NCBI GenBank assembly: GCA_003508835.1
Contig: PUFA01000225.1
Span: 1,922,001-1,986,000 of the forward strand
Direction of reading: 5' to 3'
Length of the DNA stretch: 64,000 nt
Source: Eonycteris spelaea
Lineage: Eukaryota > Chordata > Mammalia > Chiroptera > Pteropodidae
A model generated the notes under the pieces. That model worked only from the letters and a program-made list of their open reading frames with translations. It made no database searches and was not told where the DNA came from. The position numbers and the translations under genes were made by a program. Positions 43,903-57,020 of this stretch are shown here, piece by piece; the first letter of the stretch is position 1; every line of letters begins with the position of its first letter.

Positions 43903-46589
43903 TCCCCTGCATACCCTCTCCCAGGGTGCCCTGGGTGTCCTTCCCTGCTTATTGGCATCCTTGCATCCAGGCCTGCTCCCAGAGGACAGTTCCAGTCTGG
44001 AAGAGAAGCGGCTCCATTCCTGCCCTCACCCTCTCCTCACATGGGCAGGGCACGCACAATGACTTGACTCAGGCAAAGAAAACAAAAGCAGAGAACAACT
44101 CATCTGTAGGAGCTTTATACAACCATGCCAGGGGGTGGATGGAAAGACCAGAGGAACAGAGCTGGGGGTACTGAGTCCAAACAGCTGTGTTCCGTGTTCA
44201 GGAACTAACTCTTAGGGTCAGCGCTAGTACATAAGTCCTGAGGCCCCTCCACACACAGCGTGCACTGAGCACAATTGGATGGATGCTTAGATGCCCCCAC
44301 CCCAGGCTCTGACACTCAGTCCGGAGGCTCCCATAGGGTCTGGAGAAGGAAGGTCCAGTGCTTCATAGAGAGCTGGGCCGGCCACCTCCTGTGGCCAGAG
44401 AAGCAGTGTACACAGCTGCCAGAAGGCTAGGCCTGTCCTGGCAGTTCCTCAAAGCTGCACTGACACCCTGTCCCCCGCTCTGTCAGGCTCCTCCTCCATT
44501 AGAATAGCTGGCTTTCTGAACCAGCTGGGAGAGAGGCCACTGCATGGAAGAGGAAACATGAAAGACGTTTGCATCAGGTCACACTGAACTGACAGCCAGG
44601 CCTGCTTGCCTCCTTCCTGGAGCTCTTCCTCCCCACTGGCCTCATTTGAGATCTTCTGGAGGTTGATTTAAATCAAGCTTTAAAAAAAATCCCTACCTTG
44701 TATCCCTTGGTTTATGTTCCCTAGGCTCCAGTTTCCTGCTTGTGATTTGGACTACGCTGAAAAGACATAAACATCTCTCTGTTTGAAGAGCCTCCGAGGG
44801 GCTGATAGTGTGGCTGCCCTGCCCTTCTGATCAGAGTAAGTACCAGGGGTGAAAGCTGTGGGCCTCTCACCCCTGCCCGTCCTAGGCCTGGGGCGCAGGA
44901 GAGAACCTTCCCGCCCTGCAGGGGGGAGTGTGCAGGGACTCGGGGAAGAGAGCGCCTTCACGCCCTGCACCGCACCTGTGTCTGCTTTACAGCCTGGGCG
45001 CCTAATTTATAAGCTGTTTTTACTGCTGTTGTCAAACAGCCACAAACCAAAGAAATAAAGTAGCCAGAGGAACAATGTCCTCCCTCTGCTGGGCCCTCCC
45101 AGCCTGTCTTGCTGTGTCAGAGCATCTGTCTGAGGGCTGGGAGCTGAGGTCCTCAGTGATGTGCCTGCCAGCGACTCCCTCAGGTCCCTGTGAGGGTGGG
45201 AAACACGTTTGAGGAGGCCAATGGGAAAACTAAAGCTGGTTCACCATGTTGGGACATCTCAGTGGAAAGGTCCCCACCACCCCTCCCCAGAAATGAGGAC
45301 ACCTCAAACCAGCTGCCTTCTGGCTGAGCCTTCCAGCTCTGCACGTGGCTACTGCACCAGTTTTTCCCTGGTGCTGCTGAGCGGAGAAGAGCCAAGGATG
45401 ATGTTTGGCAGAAGGAAGGCAGTGAAGACATGGCCCCGTGGGTCACGCTGCCCCAGGGACAGCCCCGCCGTCACTCTGCCCCTGCACAGCCCTCATGATC
45501 CATAGCCAATGGCCTTAGATCAGCCCTTGGTTGTGCGGTGCTATTCTCTCATGAGAACAGGGTCTTCTACAAAATGCTTTGGTACCCCCTTCTTGTTATT
45601 TCTGGGCTGGACCCAGAGTGGGCGGTGATTGGTATATGCTTGAAAGATTAAACAGTGCAAACTGGTGGGGAGAGAGGGTAAGAGCATATGAGGAAGGTAA
45701 CAGGCAGGCATGAGGGTTATGTGTGAGGACCGCCAAGGAGGACTGAGAGCCACTGTGGATACTCCCCCTGGAATCTGGGGAGGAGGGCCAGGGAGCTAGC
45801 CATTTCTGACAGCCATGCTTCCGCGGTGGATCTTGAACACATCATGTGTTTGGTCAGATGTTAAGAGCCCCAAATGGTCTCCTCTGCAGTGATAAATGTC
45901 AAGGTATGGACTTCATAATCACCCTGTGAGCAGAGGAGAGGGATCGTTCTCCCAGGACGTCCAGGGACATGTCACAGAGCTGAGCGTTGAAGACTGACTT
46001 TCCTGGCTAGAGAAGAGACAGCTATTTCGAGCCACGGAAAGCTGAGTGGGTCGTGGTTACTCAGTTGCTGAATCCTGTGTGCTATGGTTTAGCGTGGATA
46101 ACCAGGTCCAGCCATAGCTCTGAGTCAAGACCACCTCTCTCCTCCAAAACCAACAAGCTCACCTAGACCCATTCGGAAAATGCTGACCTTAGAACTGCCA
46201 GCCTCAGCCACTCTTCTGTCTGCATGCTTTAACCCAGGCATAACCAGACATCAGAACCCCACCTCCTCCTTCTGGCCAGGCCAGGCCTCCTTCTGCTGAG
46301 AGCAGCAGCACTTGGTTCCACTTGCCCCCTTATCGCAGCCCTTCACTCCTAACCGGCATCGCCCTGGCACCCTGCCTACCCATTCCCCACAGCCCCAGTG
46401 AGTCTAAGATTCTTCTACAACTTATATAGGTCTTCTCTACGTAAGGAGAATGAGAGATGCCGGGGAAGGGACCTCCACTGTCATCTGATCCCTGCCCTTG
46501 AGGCACTCACAGCCAAGTAGGAAAACACGGCATGATAGTCAGCTATGATGTCAAAGACCACCCAGCCAGACCACCTCATCGTGAGAAAA
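43903..46589. other. Unique stretch
   Basis: 2.7 kb with little recognisable repeat. A donor-like GAGTAAGT near 44832 has no convincing partner. No coding gene called. 44845-44990 is GC-richer than its surroundings. Confidence 0.4.
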
Positions 46590-46880
46590 CTGGGAAGGGT
46601 TTAGTGACTTGTTCAATGTTGCAGAGCAGATCAGTGACAAGATGAGTTAGCTTTCGGTACTCATTCCAGAATTTATTATAATATATATAGATTGGTGTCC
46701 AACAGATCTGGGCTTGACTCCTGGTTCTGACACTTTTTAGCCATGTGACCTGTGAAAAGTCACCCACCATGTCTGAATCTTAGTTTTCTCATGTCTAAAA
46801 CAAGGGGACCAATGCCTTACTTACAGGGTTCTCATAAAGATCAGGGTAAGGGCAGATAACACTGCGTACCCCACGACTAC
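46590..46880. repeat. MIR fragments, antisense then sense
   Basis: 46590-46650 carries 'gagaaaactgggaagggtttagtgacttgttcaatgttgcag', MIR-like in antisense. 46690-46870 carries 'gggcttgactcctggttctgacac', 'agccatgtgacctgtgaaaagtc', 'cttagttttctcatgtctaaaac', MIR in sense. Confidence 0.65.
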
Positions 46881-47429
46881 CTTAGGGCAGAGCCTCGGAC
46901 CACCAAGAGCATGCCAGGGGTTCAGAGAATAGACTTGGCCCCAAAATAAATTAGCAGCAAAACCTGAGTCCTATGGTAATCAAGTTCAGAATCCTCCTTA
47001 AACTTGAAGGTGAAGCTGATTAGGCTTAGACTTATCAAATAAACAAAATAAGTTTATAGTCCTCCTTCACAGGGTAGATAATACACTTAAAGTACAATAC
47101 CACAAGAAAAAGTATAGGCTGGAAATATGTAGAGCTTCCAAACGAGATTGTAATGATTCTGGGAAAATGAATTCATCGTACTTTAGAAGGAGAACTAAAG
47201 TATTTTAGCTATATTTCTACTACTTGAGAATGCCAGCGGAGTCTGGTCCTTCTAAACATACCTGAATATCATGCCAGGGACCAAAGGCAGATCAGGGGCT
47301 GACAAATGGTGCAAACAAATGCTGGAGGTTCTCTTTTTTGGAAATCAGCAAATGGATCTTGGTACAATCTACAGACCTTATTCGAATTTCATTGATTTAC
47401 ATGCATCTGTGTGTGGTGTGTGTGTGTAG
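46881..47429. other. Unique AT-leaning stretch
   Basis: No gene recognised. Ends with a short TG run at 47407-47428. Confidence 0.4.
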
Positions 47430-47965
47430 TTCTATGCAATTTTATCATGTGTAACCACCACTATAATCAAGATTCAGAACTAGTCCATTCACTAAAATCC
47501 CTCATCTATTCCTTTATAGTCACATCATACTCTTCTTCTCCTCTTTAACCACCCCTCCTCCCCAAACCCTGGCAACCGCTCATCTTTCCCCATCTGTATA
47601 ATTTTGTCATTTTGAGAATGTCATATAAATGGAATTATGCAGTGTATAACCTTTTGAAATTGGCTTTTTTCACTTAACCAAGGCCCCGAGATCCATCCAC
47701 GTTGTTGTGTGTATCAATAGTTCATACCTTTTTGTTGTTGAGTCGTATTCTGTAACAGGGATGGATCACATTTTGTCTAACCATTCACCCATTGAATGAC
47801 ATTTGGGTTGTTTCCAATCTGGGGCTATTACAAATAAAACTGCTGTGAACATTAATAAATAAGACTTCATGTGGACATAAGTTCTCATTTCTTTGGGATA
47901 TATGTCTAGAAGGTGATTGCAGGGTCATATAGTAAGTAAATGTTTTGTTTTTAAGAAATGGCAGG
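47430..47965 (-). mobile_element. LINE-1 3' portion, antisense
   Basis: 'gtaaccaccactataatcaag', 'cctggcaaccgctcatcttt', 'catataaatggaattatgcag', 'gatccatccacgttgttg', 'catttgggttgtttccaat' and 'tgcagggtcatatagtaag' are in antisense order, as in the copy at 4.4 kb. The two copies come from related L1 subfamilies. Confidence 0.85.
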
Positions 47966-48419
47966 TTGGGGCAAATGGACAGACAGGCACATCTAGGAAT
48001 CACGCCATCTCTATCACATGGCCAGAGATGTCTACTAAGCCTGGCCAGAGACCGACTGGGAAAGGAACTGATACTTATTGCCCTACGGAGACTGAGACTG
48101 CACTGACACAGTCAGGAAATGACCAAAAGCAATTGGAAGGAAGAGCTATCGAACTCCAAAGCTATTCAAAGCAAACTAGGGAGAACTCAGAAACCAATTT
48201 TAAACAGCAGAGTGACACTAGCCTCCAATAAACCCCTAAACACACTAGAAAGATGGGCTGCCAAGAATGCTTTTCAAGTCATAGAATGTGCAGGCAAATC
48301 GGAGCCCCACACATAAAGAGCACAGCCAGAGCCTTAATTGTTCACTGAGGAGCCGTGAGGTCCAGCCTCAGCTCCCTCAGACTCTGTCTTGCCTAATTGG
48401 AGGGGCTGCCAGGTGGAGG

Positions 48420-48492
48420 AATAATTCATTCCCTCCACAAACATTTCTCAAGGCCCTACTATGTGCACAGCACTGTGCTAGACTTCTGACTC
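48420..48492 (-). repeat. LINE-2 3' end fragment (antisense)
   Basis: 'aataattcattccctccacaaacatttctc' followed by 'ctactatgtgcacagcactgtgctaga'. Confidence 0.65.
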
Positions 48493-51400
48493 GACTGAAA
48501 GAAGCCAATATCTGGACAGGTGGTCCCCATTTGGTGGTGAACACAAGTTCTGCAGAACAAGAGGATATTGGCAGCCAGCCCAGGGTACCTGGAGAAAACT
48601 AGCATCTCCACCAGCTGGAGCTCCTTAGGACCCATGGAGGAGGCAGGGTTGTTGGGGAATCTTAGGAACAATACCCAATACTTATGGAGCGCCTTGTCAT
48701 GTGCCGAGCACCAACACTGCAGCACGTGATAACGTGATAATACTGCAAGGTTCATGCAACATAGACTTACTGAATTTCTTACTGTGTGCCATAATGACCA
48801 GAGAAGACACCGATTTCATGGGATGGGGAGGGCAACGTGGGCAAGAGACAAAAGGGTCTTTAAATGGTCCCCGTCTGGCATGGCCAAAGCTCTTTTGATT
48901 TCCTGTGCTGAATATTAGGTCTGTGAGTCAGCTGTGCTCCAAAGGGGAGGGGTGGAGGAGCTTAATCTCCCACTTGGGACTTACCTAGAGACTGAAAAAG
49001 CATATTCAAGATACTATAATTCTACATTTGGAAAATAAAATTTATTTCATTTTCATAATAAAAGCTAGAGTTAGTCAGCCTTGATAAAAATGGTCTTAGC
49101 TAGTGCAGATATACAATAAAACAATTTCCGAAGAGGGTTAAGTTCTGGGCCAAGATACAACAGACTCTCTGAAGATGTGTGTGCTGTTTTTATGATTATC
49201 ACAGAGTTCGAGTTAAAAGAAAACAAGTTAAAAACATTGTATTAAAGGGTTATCATATTCACTCTGGCCCTACCCACTTTCTTAAATGATAGACTCTCGC
49301 GACCAAAGTCAGAATGCATGAGCTTCAGAGCACTAGTCAGGGCCCTTAGATGCCCTGTACCCCATCTTTCTTTGATTAACTCTGTCACCTTCCCCCAAGG
49401 AACCCTTTGTTCCTTCTTTCTCTGAAGGTTGTAGAAGGAAGAAAGCACCCCTTATTTTGGAAACTCACTGGAGCCAGCCCTGGCTGAAAAATCTCCTCTG
49501 GTCAGAGGGCCTGCCTGGTTAGTAAGGGTCCTGTGGCACCCCGCATTTCCTTTGACAAATCTGGTTGTAGGTGGGAGGACAGGGAGACTAGGGAGGGAAA
49601 AACCATAGGGTCTCCATTCTGAAGAACCCATTGAACAGCATCTGGCAGCCCCTAGAATGTTCTAAACCTCAATCAGTGGAAAAGGAGCAAGATCAGCTTC
49701 TTCTCTTTGTCCTTAAGAAAAAAAGATACATTCCAGATAATTACACCGTGATGAAAGAGGAAGAACCGCTGAAGTAGCAAAGGAAATAAATTAACGCCAT
49801 CTCAGCTAAAATCACACACAATTAAAACCTGGATCTGAATGTACTTTCCTGTGCAGAGGGAGCATCTTGAAAATGGCATGCATTAGTCATCCGCTCCAGC
49901 CACCCTACTCGATGTATGGGGCGATCATTTATGAATCACCGTGGAGGCACGGAAGACGATGGCCTCGGTGCCTGACCCCTGTCCTCAGCTTTTTGTTCTC
50001 CCAACTGGAGTGTGAAAATTCCACTCGTCTGGTATCCAGGTGAGTAAGGCTGGAAAGGGCCGTTTCACTCATCTTCCCTTCCAGGATGGGACCTACCTAA
50101 CAGAGCCAGGGGCCTGGGATCCATGAAAGGATTTGGACCATTAGCCATTTATGCAGAAATACACAGAAGTGACCCAAGCTCCTGTACTCTCTGCCCAGGC
50201 TCCTGGTCTGTAAGGAGCCCAGCATTTGGGGGTCACCCCCTCATGTCTTGCCTTCAGGCAGATCAGTCTCCCTTAGCTCAGGGAGAGAGAGCATTAATTT
50301 ATTTCCTCAGCTCTCATCCTCCCCTGCTTTTGTCCCTCCTCTTCTTACAACTTTTTTTTTTCCTCGAAGAGAAATTCTCCAGCAAAGGAGATGGGTTTAT
50401 AGTGTCTGAAGAAAAGAAGATAGAAAAGATTTCATGAACCAAAAGGCTCCGGGTCCTACATACAGAGGCTGGTGACCAGTGACAGGCTGCTCTCCACCTC
50501 CCCTGAGGTTAAAATAGGAACAAATGTGAATTGGAGGAGGAGGAGCAGGAAGGATAAAACATAAGGGTGAGATTTCCGACTGTGAAGATTTTAGTCCCTT
50601 TGACAGCTGGCTCTCGGGGATTGTGGAGTTTTTATAAGAGGCAGGGGAGATGTGTAGGGAAAAAAAGAAAAAATAAACCCCACTGGATTTTGACCAGAGG
50701 ACACGGGGCTGAGTTTGGTTTTGGAGACGAGCCACTGTGTACCTCATAAGAACCAAATGAGACAACACACTGAAGCTCCAGCACAGAATCAGGGAGCTTG
50801 GAGTCAGTTTTACCCAAATTGCAAATCATGCAGGACAGCTCCCCAGGACAGGAGAATAGACCAAGCTGACCTCTCTCTGCCTGAAGAACCATTTGATGTA
50901 GGAACAAGACTGTGCAGACCATGTCTCCCTCAGCCCTCTCTCCTTCTATCCATGTTAAGACTTAAGTGTCAGGATTTAGGGTCCAGGATGCTTGCTTTAG
51001 GCTGCTTTAGGCTAGCATGCCTTGTTCTCGTTCTAGACTTGCTGCTCAGCCCTCTGCCGTAGCTATTCAATGTGTTTTGCGTGGGAAGAATATAAGAGCC
51101 CTTCATGAAGCTACAATCCCAGGGGGGTCATCTGGACTCATTAGTTTTTACCGATTCACTTCTCCCTAAACCTGTGGAGGTTAGATGGAAAGGACAAAGT
51201 CAGACAGAGCCAGAATCACCAAATCAATAATGCTGTTCGATCCAGGGAGCAACTCAGACACTTAGCCCTGCCCTGAGCACTCCTCGGTGGGAACCCCCAC
51301 CCAGGGGCTTGGGGCTGGGATGGGTAGGGAGATGTTTGGGAGGATTCTGTCTAATGCACAGAGAGCTTATAGGAAGTCTACCATGAGCAAGGTCCTCTGC

Positions 51401-54285
51401 AGGGCACCCTGGGGAAATAATAATGGGTGATACAGTTCCTTGGAGTTTATAATTTAAGTAGGAAGGTGGGATACCCAGACGAAGTAACTTTTCAGACAAA
51501 GTGCAAACGATGGCAATAAATATAAAGTGGCCTAAACCAAGACTATTCCTGCAGAAGGGAAAAGTGTGGTCCTCAGAACCGCTTGGGGAGCTGATCAGAA
51601 TTGCAGTCCGGGAACCCCACTTAGGATCCACTGCATGGGATCCAGGAAGCTGCATTTTAGTCAGTTCCCCAGGTGATTCTTTTGTACATGCAGTTTCAGA
51701 AGCACAGGTTTAGAAAGCAAAAATAGCCTCAGGTGGCGGCTGCTGGGGGAGACCTTAGGAGTGATCTTTGGAGAGCCCTGTGAGCTCGAGGATCTATGCT
51801 GGAATTAATTCAAATATTGGAAGTATGACCATAAAGACTTTCTTCTCTGAGAGAAAATAATAAGGAAAATACAGGGGTCAGAGACAGTGCAAAGAGAAAA
51901 GGATGGGATTAGGATAAGTGGAACTCGTTTCTTTGCCTTGTGAATCATTTCTGAAATGTAATCTTCAGAAATGAATAGAGTCTGATTGGAAAAAAAGACA
52001 ATCAACAGAAGTCACGCCAAGTAGAAAGGCTGGATTTGGTTAAATACTTTATTTTTAACATGTGAGATACTCCATGTGTATCTCATTTTCAGGCTTCGGG
52101 AATAAATAGCCAAAGTTTGATGGAGATCCATAGTACCATAGTAAGAAACACACTGAACACCACAGCTCAGCACACCCCATGTTAACATGAAACTGCGACA
52201 AAAGTATTAATGAAATATTTCTACCCTACTCTATTTCATTTTTTTAAAAAAAAGTTCTTATTGTAACTCGCTAATGGGTCTCCACCTCTAGTATGAAAAA
52301 CATTGAAGTAGATGGAAGGTGGGTAATGAGCTCTTGAGGATAAAGTCTTCTTGATAGCCTGTGGGTTACAGCGAGGTGGGTCAAAAGTCAAATGGAAAGG
52401 TCCTCGAGGGTCCCTGGGACTGATGACCTCTCAAGAAACCTGCCTTCAAAGATCTTCTCAGAACTTTCCTCCTCCAGAAAGCCATTCTAGATCAGCCTGA
52501 TTCAACTCCAAGCCCTCCAAGCCCTCTCCAACGCCCCCATTCGTGGTGTGTATGCAGCCTTTGACTTTAGATACATGCACCTCAGAGTCAGCCAGTTGTA
52601 CCCACATATGATACTGCCTGTTTTGGAGGTGCTATGGGGCACAAAACCCTTGTTCCCCAGTTCAGACCTCTGGGAGTCTCCCTCTCACCTACACGGGTTT
52701 TGTGTGGAGGGAAGTGGGAGTCTCCTGTGCTCTCCATGGCTCCCTCCACCCACTCCCCCAAACAGTATGTCTCCAAGGAATCTTTGAATGCATTAAATTA
52801 AATCGAATGGAATTTGGTTAACATATTGCCCAGTTTAGCTGTTTTATATACTCAAATTCAATTTAACAAATATGAGTACAGGTGTATCATTTACAGTTGA
52901 TTAAATATGGTGTTTATGGTGTTTACATTTATTCCTACAAAAACCTGGGCACCAGGACCTTGGTGAGGAATGTAATTTCCATTCTCACATTGTTTCTGGC
53001 AAAAACAGGTTCGACCACATCATTTTTACCTGCAGGGCCTTTTCCAGGAACGTGAGGGCTCCCTGCAGTTCCATGCAGCTCTGCCATCTGCAATGTCCTC
53101 CTGCCTTTCCGGGTCTCTGCCATCCGAGGGTGTCTGTGGATCCTGGGAGCTGTCCGAGGGGCCAGGGGGAGATCCAGATTTTGAGAGGCCCCTCGAAGAA
53201 AAAGAACAACTACAAAATTAGGTCCAATGGTAATTTTTTTTTAGAACTGAAGCGATCACAACAGTTTATGTGAGCCTTGGAAATTCAAATCCCTTTCTTC
53301 TGACATCTTTTTATTCAGTTTACCAGAAATGCTTACATAAAAATGCTTTCTGTTTGAAAACTGGCCTCCCCTCCCTATATAGAACACTCTACAACTCCCA
53401 GATCTCATAGCCAACCTGCCCCTCAGGTGAGCGACCCTAAAGCTTAAGCTTCTTCAGCTTCACCATGAACCTGCCTCTAGCAGGCATTCTGTGTTCTTTC
53501 ACTGTTGTTCCCTAATAGTTAGAGTACAGGGCTCTGCTGTCACTGAGCCCAGACAGGAAAGGTCAGAGAGCAATGGGCACCACAAGCCAGTGTGTCTCAA
53601 AGCAGGGCTCGTCCAGGCCCCAAATCAGAATCATCTGAATCAGGAGAGTTTGCCAAAATGCAGATTTCAAGAACTGTAGAATCTGTTTCTGCTGTAGGAC
53701 ATGTCTGCATTTGTACACATGCTCTAACATTTATACACATGCTCTTTGTGATGCTTAAGCCTGAGGACCACTGCTCTAGGGCCACACTCTCTACCTAGCC
53801 GGGTCACTTGGGGGACAACAGTCCTCGATGACTCCAAAGACCCCATCCAGTGCCTCCTAAAGTGAGGCCTGGGGGCAGAGGCTGCATCCGGCAGTGGAAG
53901 GTCCACTAAAGGAGGTGGTAGACATACCCAACCTCCCTTCTCTGACTTGGCTTATCTGCCGAGTTCCATAAGCCGTCCTCTCTCACTACCCTCCACCACA
54001 CAAATACCATGCCTGCTAGCCCAGTGTGTGACCTTGTGTTAAAGAACCAAGTGGAGTTGAATTGAGCATCATTTGCAGAGACGTATAATCCCAGCATCCT
54101 TTGGAGGCACTCTAGTGTTACAGAATCCCTCCCAGCTTCCTGATGGCTAAACCTAGAGATCAAACTTGGAGGGCACAAGGTCAGTAACAGGGCCATTAAA
54201 ATCTCTTGTTAATTACCTAAGAGCTTCCCAAAATCTGAATTGAATCCCCACTTTTTCCCAGGAAAGTATCTGCCTTAAGGAAGTG
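48493..54285. other. Longest repeat-poor stretch in the window
   Basis: About 5.8 kb with no element I can name. It has several short open frames without domains. 49790-49960 contains AT-rich homeodomain-like words (attaacg, aattaaaacc, gcattagtc, atttatgaatcac) and is a place to test for conserved non-coding DNA. AT-rich patches lie at 52030-52260 and 52790-52930. Confidence 0.45.
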
Positions 54286-54289
54286 TTTC

Positions 54290-54480
54290 AGGGTAGTGTG
54301 ATACTTAGACTCCACAATCAGATAGCCCTGGGTTCAGATCTTAGCTCCATTATGTACCAGTTATGTTAAACCTTTTTTTTCTCAGTCCTGGATTTGGTGG
54401 AATTTTCAGTGAGCTCATGCATAAATGTGCTTTACCATGCCTTACATGTAGTAGGTATTTAACAAGTATTAACTGCTATT
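54290..54480 (+). repeat. MIR SINE
   Basis: 'agccctgggttcagatcttagctccattatgtaccag', then 'catgccttacatgtagtaggtatttaacaa' matches the MIR head and 3' end, with a decayed centre. Confidence 0.65.
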
Positions 54481-54489
54481 ACTTGAATT

Positions 54490-54620
54490 AATATTTTTAC
54501 ATAAGAATGAATTAGACTCAGAGAATTTAAGCACTTTCCCTGAAGCAACACAGAGGAAGTGATAAGCAGTTTCAAACCTCTGGCTCTCAAACCTATGCTC
54601 TTCCCTCAGTCCCATTGGGT
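54490..54620 (-). repeat. MIR-like fragment (antisense)
   Basis: 'gactcagagaatttaagcactttccctgaagcaacacag' and 'gtttcaaacctctggctctc' follow antisense MIR. Confidence 0.5.
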
Positions 54621-54757
54621 TGTAAGAGATTTGGAGTCAGCTTAAGAGAAGATTTCCCCATTCTCTCCCTGCGGGCAATGCAATTCTCTTACCCAACGTA
54701 GGTCTTACAGAGTCTGCCACTTGGCAAATATGACTTGCTTTTACCCCATTTATTTTT

Positions 54758-54905
54758 CAATTGTCAGTCATTAAGCACCTACTATAAGATACTAGTCTTG
54801 ACTTGGTGTTGTGTGGGACAGTCTTAGCCCTCCAGAAGCTTCCGGTCTGGTTGGGAGCTAAGATGCACTAGGCAGCATACATAGATGCTGGGAGGCTGGG
54901 GCACT
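54758..54905 (-). repeat. LINE-2 fragment (antisense)
   Basis: 'gtcattaagcacctactataag', 'ccctccagaagcttccggtctggttggg' match L2 antisense. Confidence 0.55.
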
Positions 54906-55284
54906 GGAGCGTGAGAGAGCTCATGCCCTTGAGCTAGTAGAGGATCGGTAGAGCATTTCCTCTTTTGCACAATCAATACTGTATACAATGACATTGGCCC
55001 TCTGGATGCTGAGGTGGCTCCACTGAATTGACAAGGGACCCAAACACGCTCAAAAGCTTAGAGTCAAGTTTCGACCCCTTTCACTCAATCAGTCAGTATC
55101 AAAGTTCTGCCAGGTCTTCCTTACAAAGGCCCATTGCTCTCTATTCTCACTGCTCCCCTGGCCCTCCTTCCTACAACAACCTCCTCACTAGCCTCCCATC
55201 TCCTGCCTCTTTCATCCCAAACCACAAGTGCATAGTTGCTCAGCCTGGCAATTCAAATTCTTCATCAACTGCTCCACTCTGTAT

Positions 55285-55462
55285 ACGCAATGTGGTGTTA
55301 TAGCCAGGACACTGTGGGTTCAAAGAGAGTTCAGATTCTGCCTGTAGATGTTAAACTCTCTGAACCTCCATTTTCCTGTCTGTTCAATGGGGTAAGAGTC
55401 AACTTAAAGGATGAAATGAGAGAGATGTGAAAAGGCCTGGCATCCAAAAGCAGCTCTATAAA
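55285..55462 (+). repeat. MIR SINE
   Basis: 'ggtgttatagccaggacactgtgggttcaa', 'ctctctgaacctccattttcctgtctgttcaatggggtaa' and 'aggcctggcatcc' follow MIR. Confidence 0.65.
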
Positions 55463-55539
55463 TTCTCTCCTTTTTCCCTCCCCTCCAGACAACCATTCTA
55501 CTCTGCTTGTCTCTGTTTTTCTGTCCCCTCCATCTGGAC

Positions 55540-55800
55540 TCAGCTTGAATCTCAAATCTTCCATAAAACCTTCTATGAATAACTCTAGCCCATGATGGCT
55601 TTTTCTTTCTGTATTTCAGTGGCACTTCCATTGCCTTGAAATGTTAAAAATTTGTTTTTCATTATGTTCCAATTTGTTCCTTCTTCCAAGATTCTTGAGG
55701 CCATTCTGTCTCACAGCGGGGGGTGGAGGATGGGGGCATGGGGGTTGTTTCGGAGGTGCACTGGTAACTTAATATGTACTTATTGAATATATGAAGGTGA
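55540..55800 (+). repeat. LINE-2 3' end, diverged
   Basis: 'cttgaatctcaaatcttccataaaa', 'tcagtggcacttcc', 'attcttgaggccattctgtc' and 'gtacttattgaatatatgaa' resemble the L2 3' UTR and terminus. Confidence 0.4.
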
Positions 55801-56715
55801 GAACAGCCTCTGTGCATACAGAACACACAGGGCTTCAAGTCAACTATTATAAAAGTCTCCAGCCATGGAGGTACCACTGTCTGTGCCCTTGGAAAAGACA
55901 GAGTGAGAAACTGTTCTTCCCAGAGCTCACCTCACAGGAGGCACTGGATGAAGGAAGACGTAACGGATGCCCTTCTCACGGAACTCCCCATACCTTGGAC
56001 TCCACCCCACCCACTCTCCTGTTGATTCTGCTGGCTCTGATCAAGCCCCATCAGCAGGTATGGCCTGTCATGGAGCTGAGCTTGCTGTGTCCACTCTGGG
56101 TGGTTCTAGAGGAAGGCATGAGCCTTTAGCCTTCGCTCAAGCAGGAGATCCATTCTCCCAAGCCCACACTGGTGGCAGGGACCCAGCCTTTCCAAGCCAC
56201 CAGGCAGCAGCCCAGCATCCACCTTCAGCATGGATCAGCTCCTACTCTCCTTTCCAGCATACATAACCACCCGGCTTGCAGGGTAGGCACCGTCAAAGCC
56301 AAGCCCCTGACTGGGCTTGCCAGTTCCTGCCTAAAACCCAGGTAGACTGACATACTTTGCTAAGGGCCAGCGTGGGATCTTCCAAGATGTCAGAACTGCC
56401 CTGATCGGGGGCAATGCTGCAAGGGCATGAGAACTCAGGGGGGATTGCAGTCTTCAGATGTGTGTCCACGAACAAATTCTAACCCACGGCAGTCCTTACT
56501 GCGCTGCTAACTTAAGAGTAGAACCTATTGGCCTTTGCAAGAGGGTAAAAGGCGGTATCAGAAGAGCCATCCCCTTCTCTCAGATCCAGCCGCTGTGCCC
56601 CCTTCTTTCATGCAAGCCTTGCGTCTGACCACCACTGGCCCCAGACCCTCAAGCTTTAGCATCTGGCCCCACCCAACTCCTCCCTCTGGGGAGAGGTTGT
56701 TTGTTAGGGAGAGGG
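55801..56715. other. Unique DNA upstream of the CpG island
   Basis: No repeat recognised. This would be the proximal upstream region of the presumed gene. CpG sites are few until about 56700. Confidence 0.45.
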
Positions 56716-56992
56716 GGCCTCTGGCCACTCAGGAGTTAAAATGGCAGCGGGACTGGAGGGGGGTGGCGTGGCATGCAGACGGCGAGGCGGCGACCGGAGT
56801 GGGCTGGGGAGGTTGGGAGAGCGGCGGCGAAGCGAGTGAAGAGGACGAGCAAGAAGCCGGGAGGAGGCGCGCGGAGGGGCGCAGGGCGCCGCGGGGGCCT
56901 GCTGGGTGCACTTGGCCGTGCCGCGCGCAGAGGGAGCGCCCCGCTCAAGCCCGCAGCCTCCGGCCGGGAGCGCAGGGGGCGGTGCGGAGCCC

Positions 56993-57017
56993 GGGGTGCG
57001 GGCGCGGGCGGGCGGGG
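56993..57017 (+). promoter_or_regulatory. G-quadruplex motif in the promoter
   Basis: Five G-runs of three or four separated by loops of one to three bases (GGGG, GGG, GGG, GGG, GGGG), overlapping the SP1 sites. Meets the usual G3N1-7 rule. Confidence 0.75.
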
Positions 57018-57020
57018 CGG

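Noticed and set aside
44745..44835. Possible small exon ending at a GAGTAAGT donor
   Set aside because: The upstream acceptor has a poor pyrimidine tract, and all three frames of the would-be exon contain stops.
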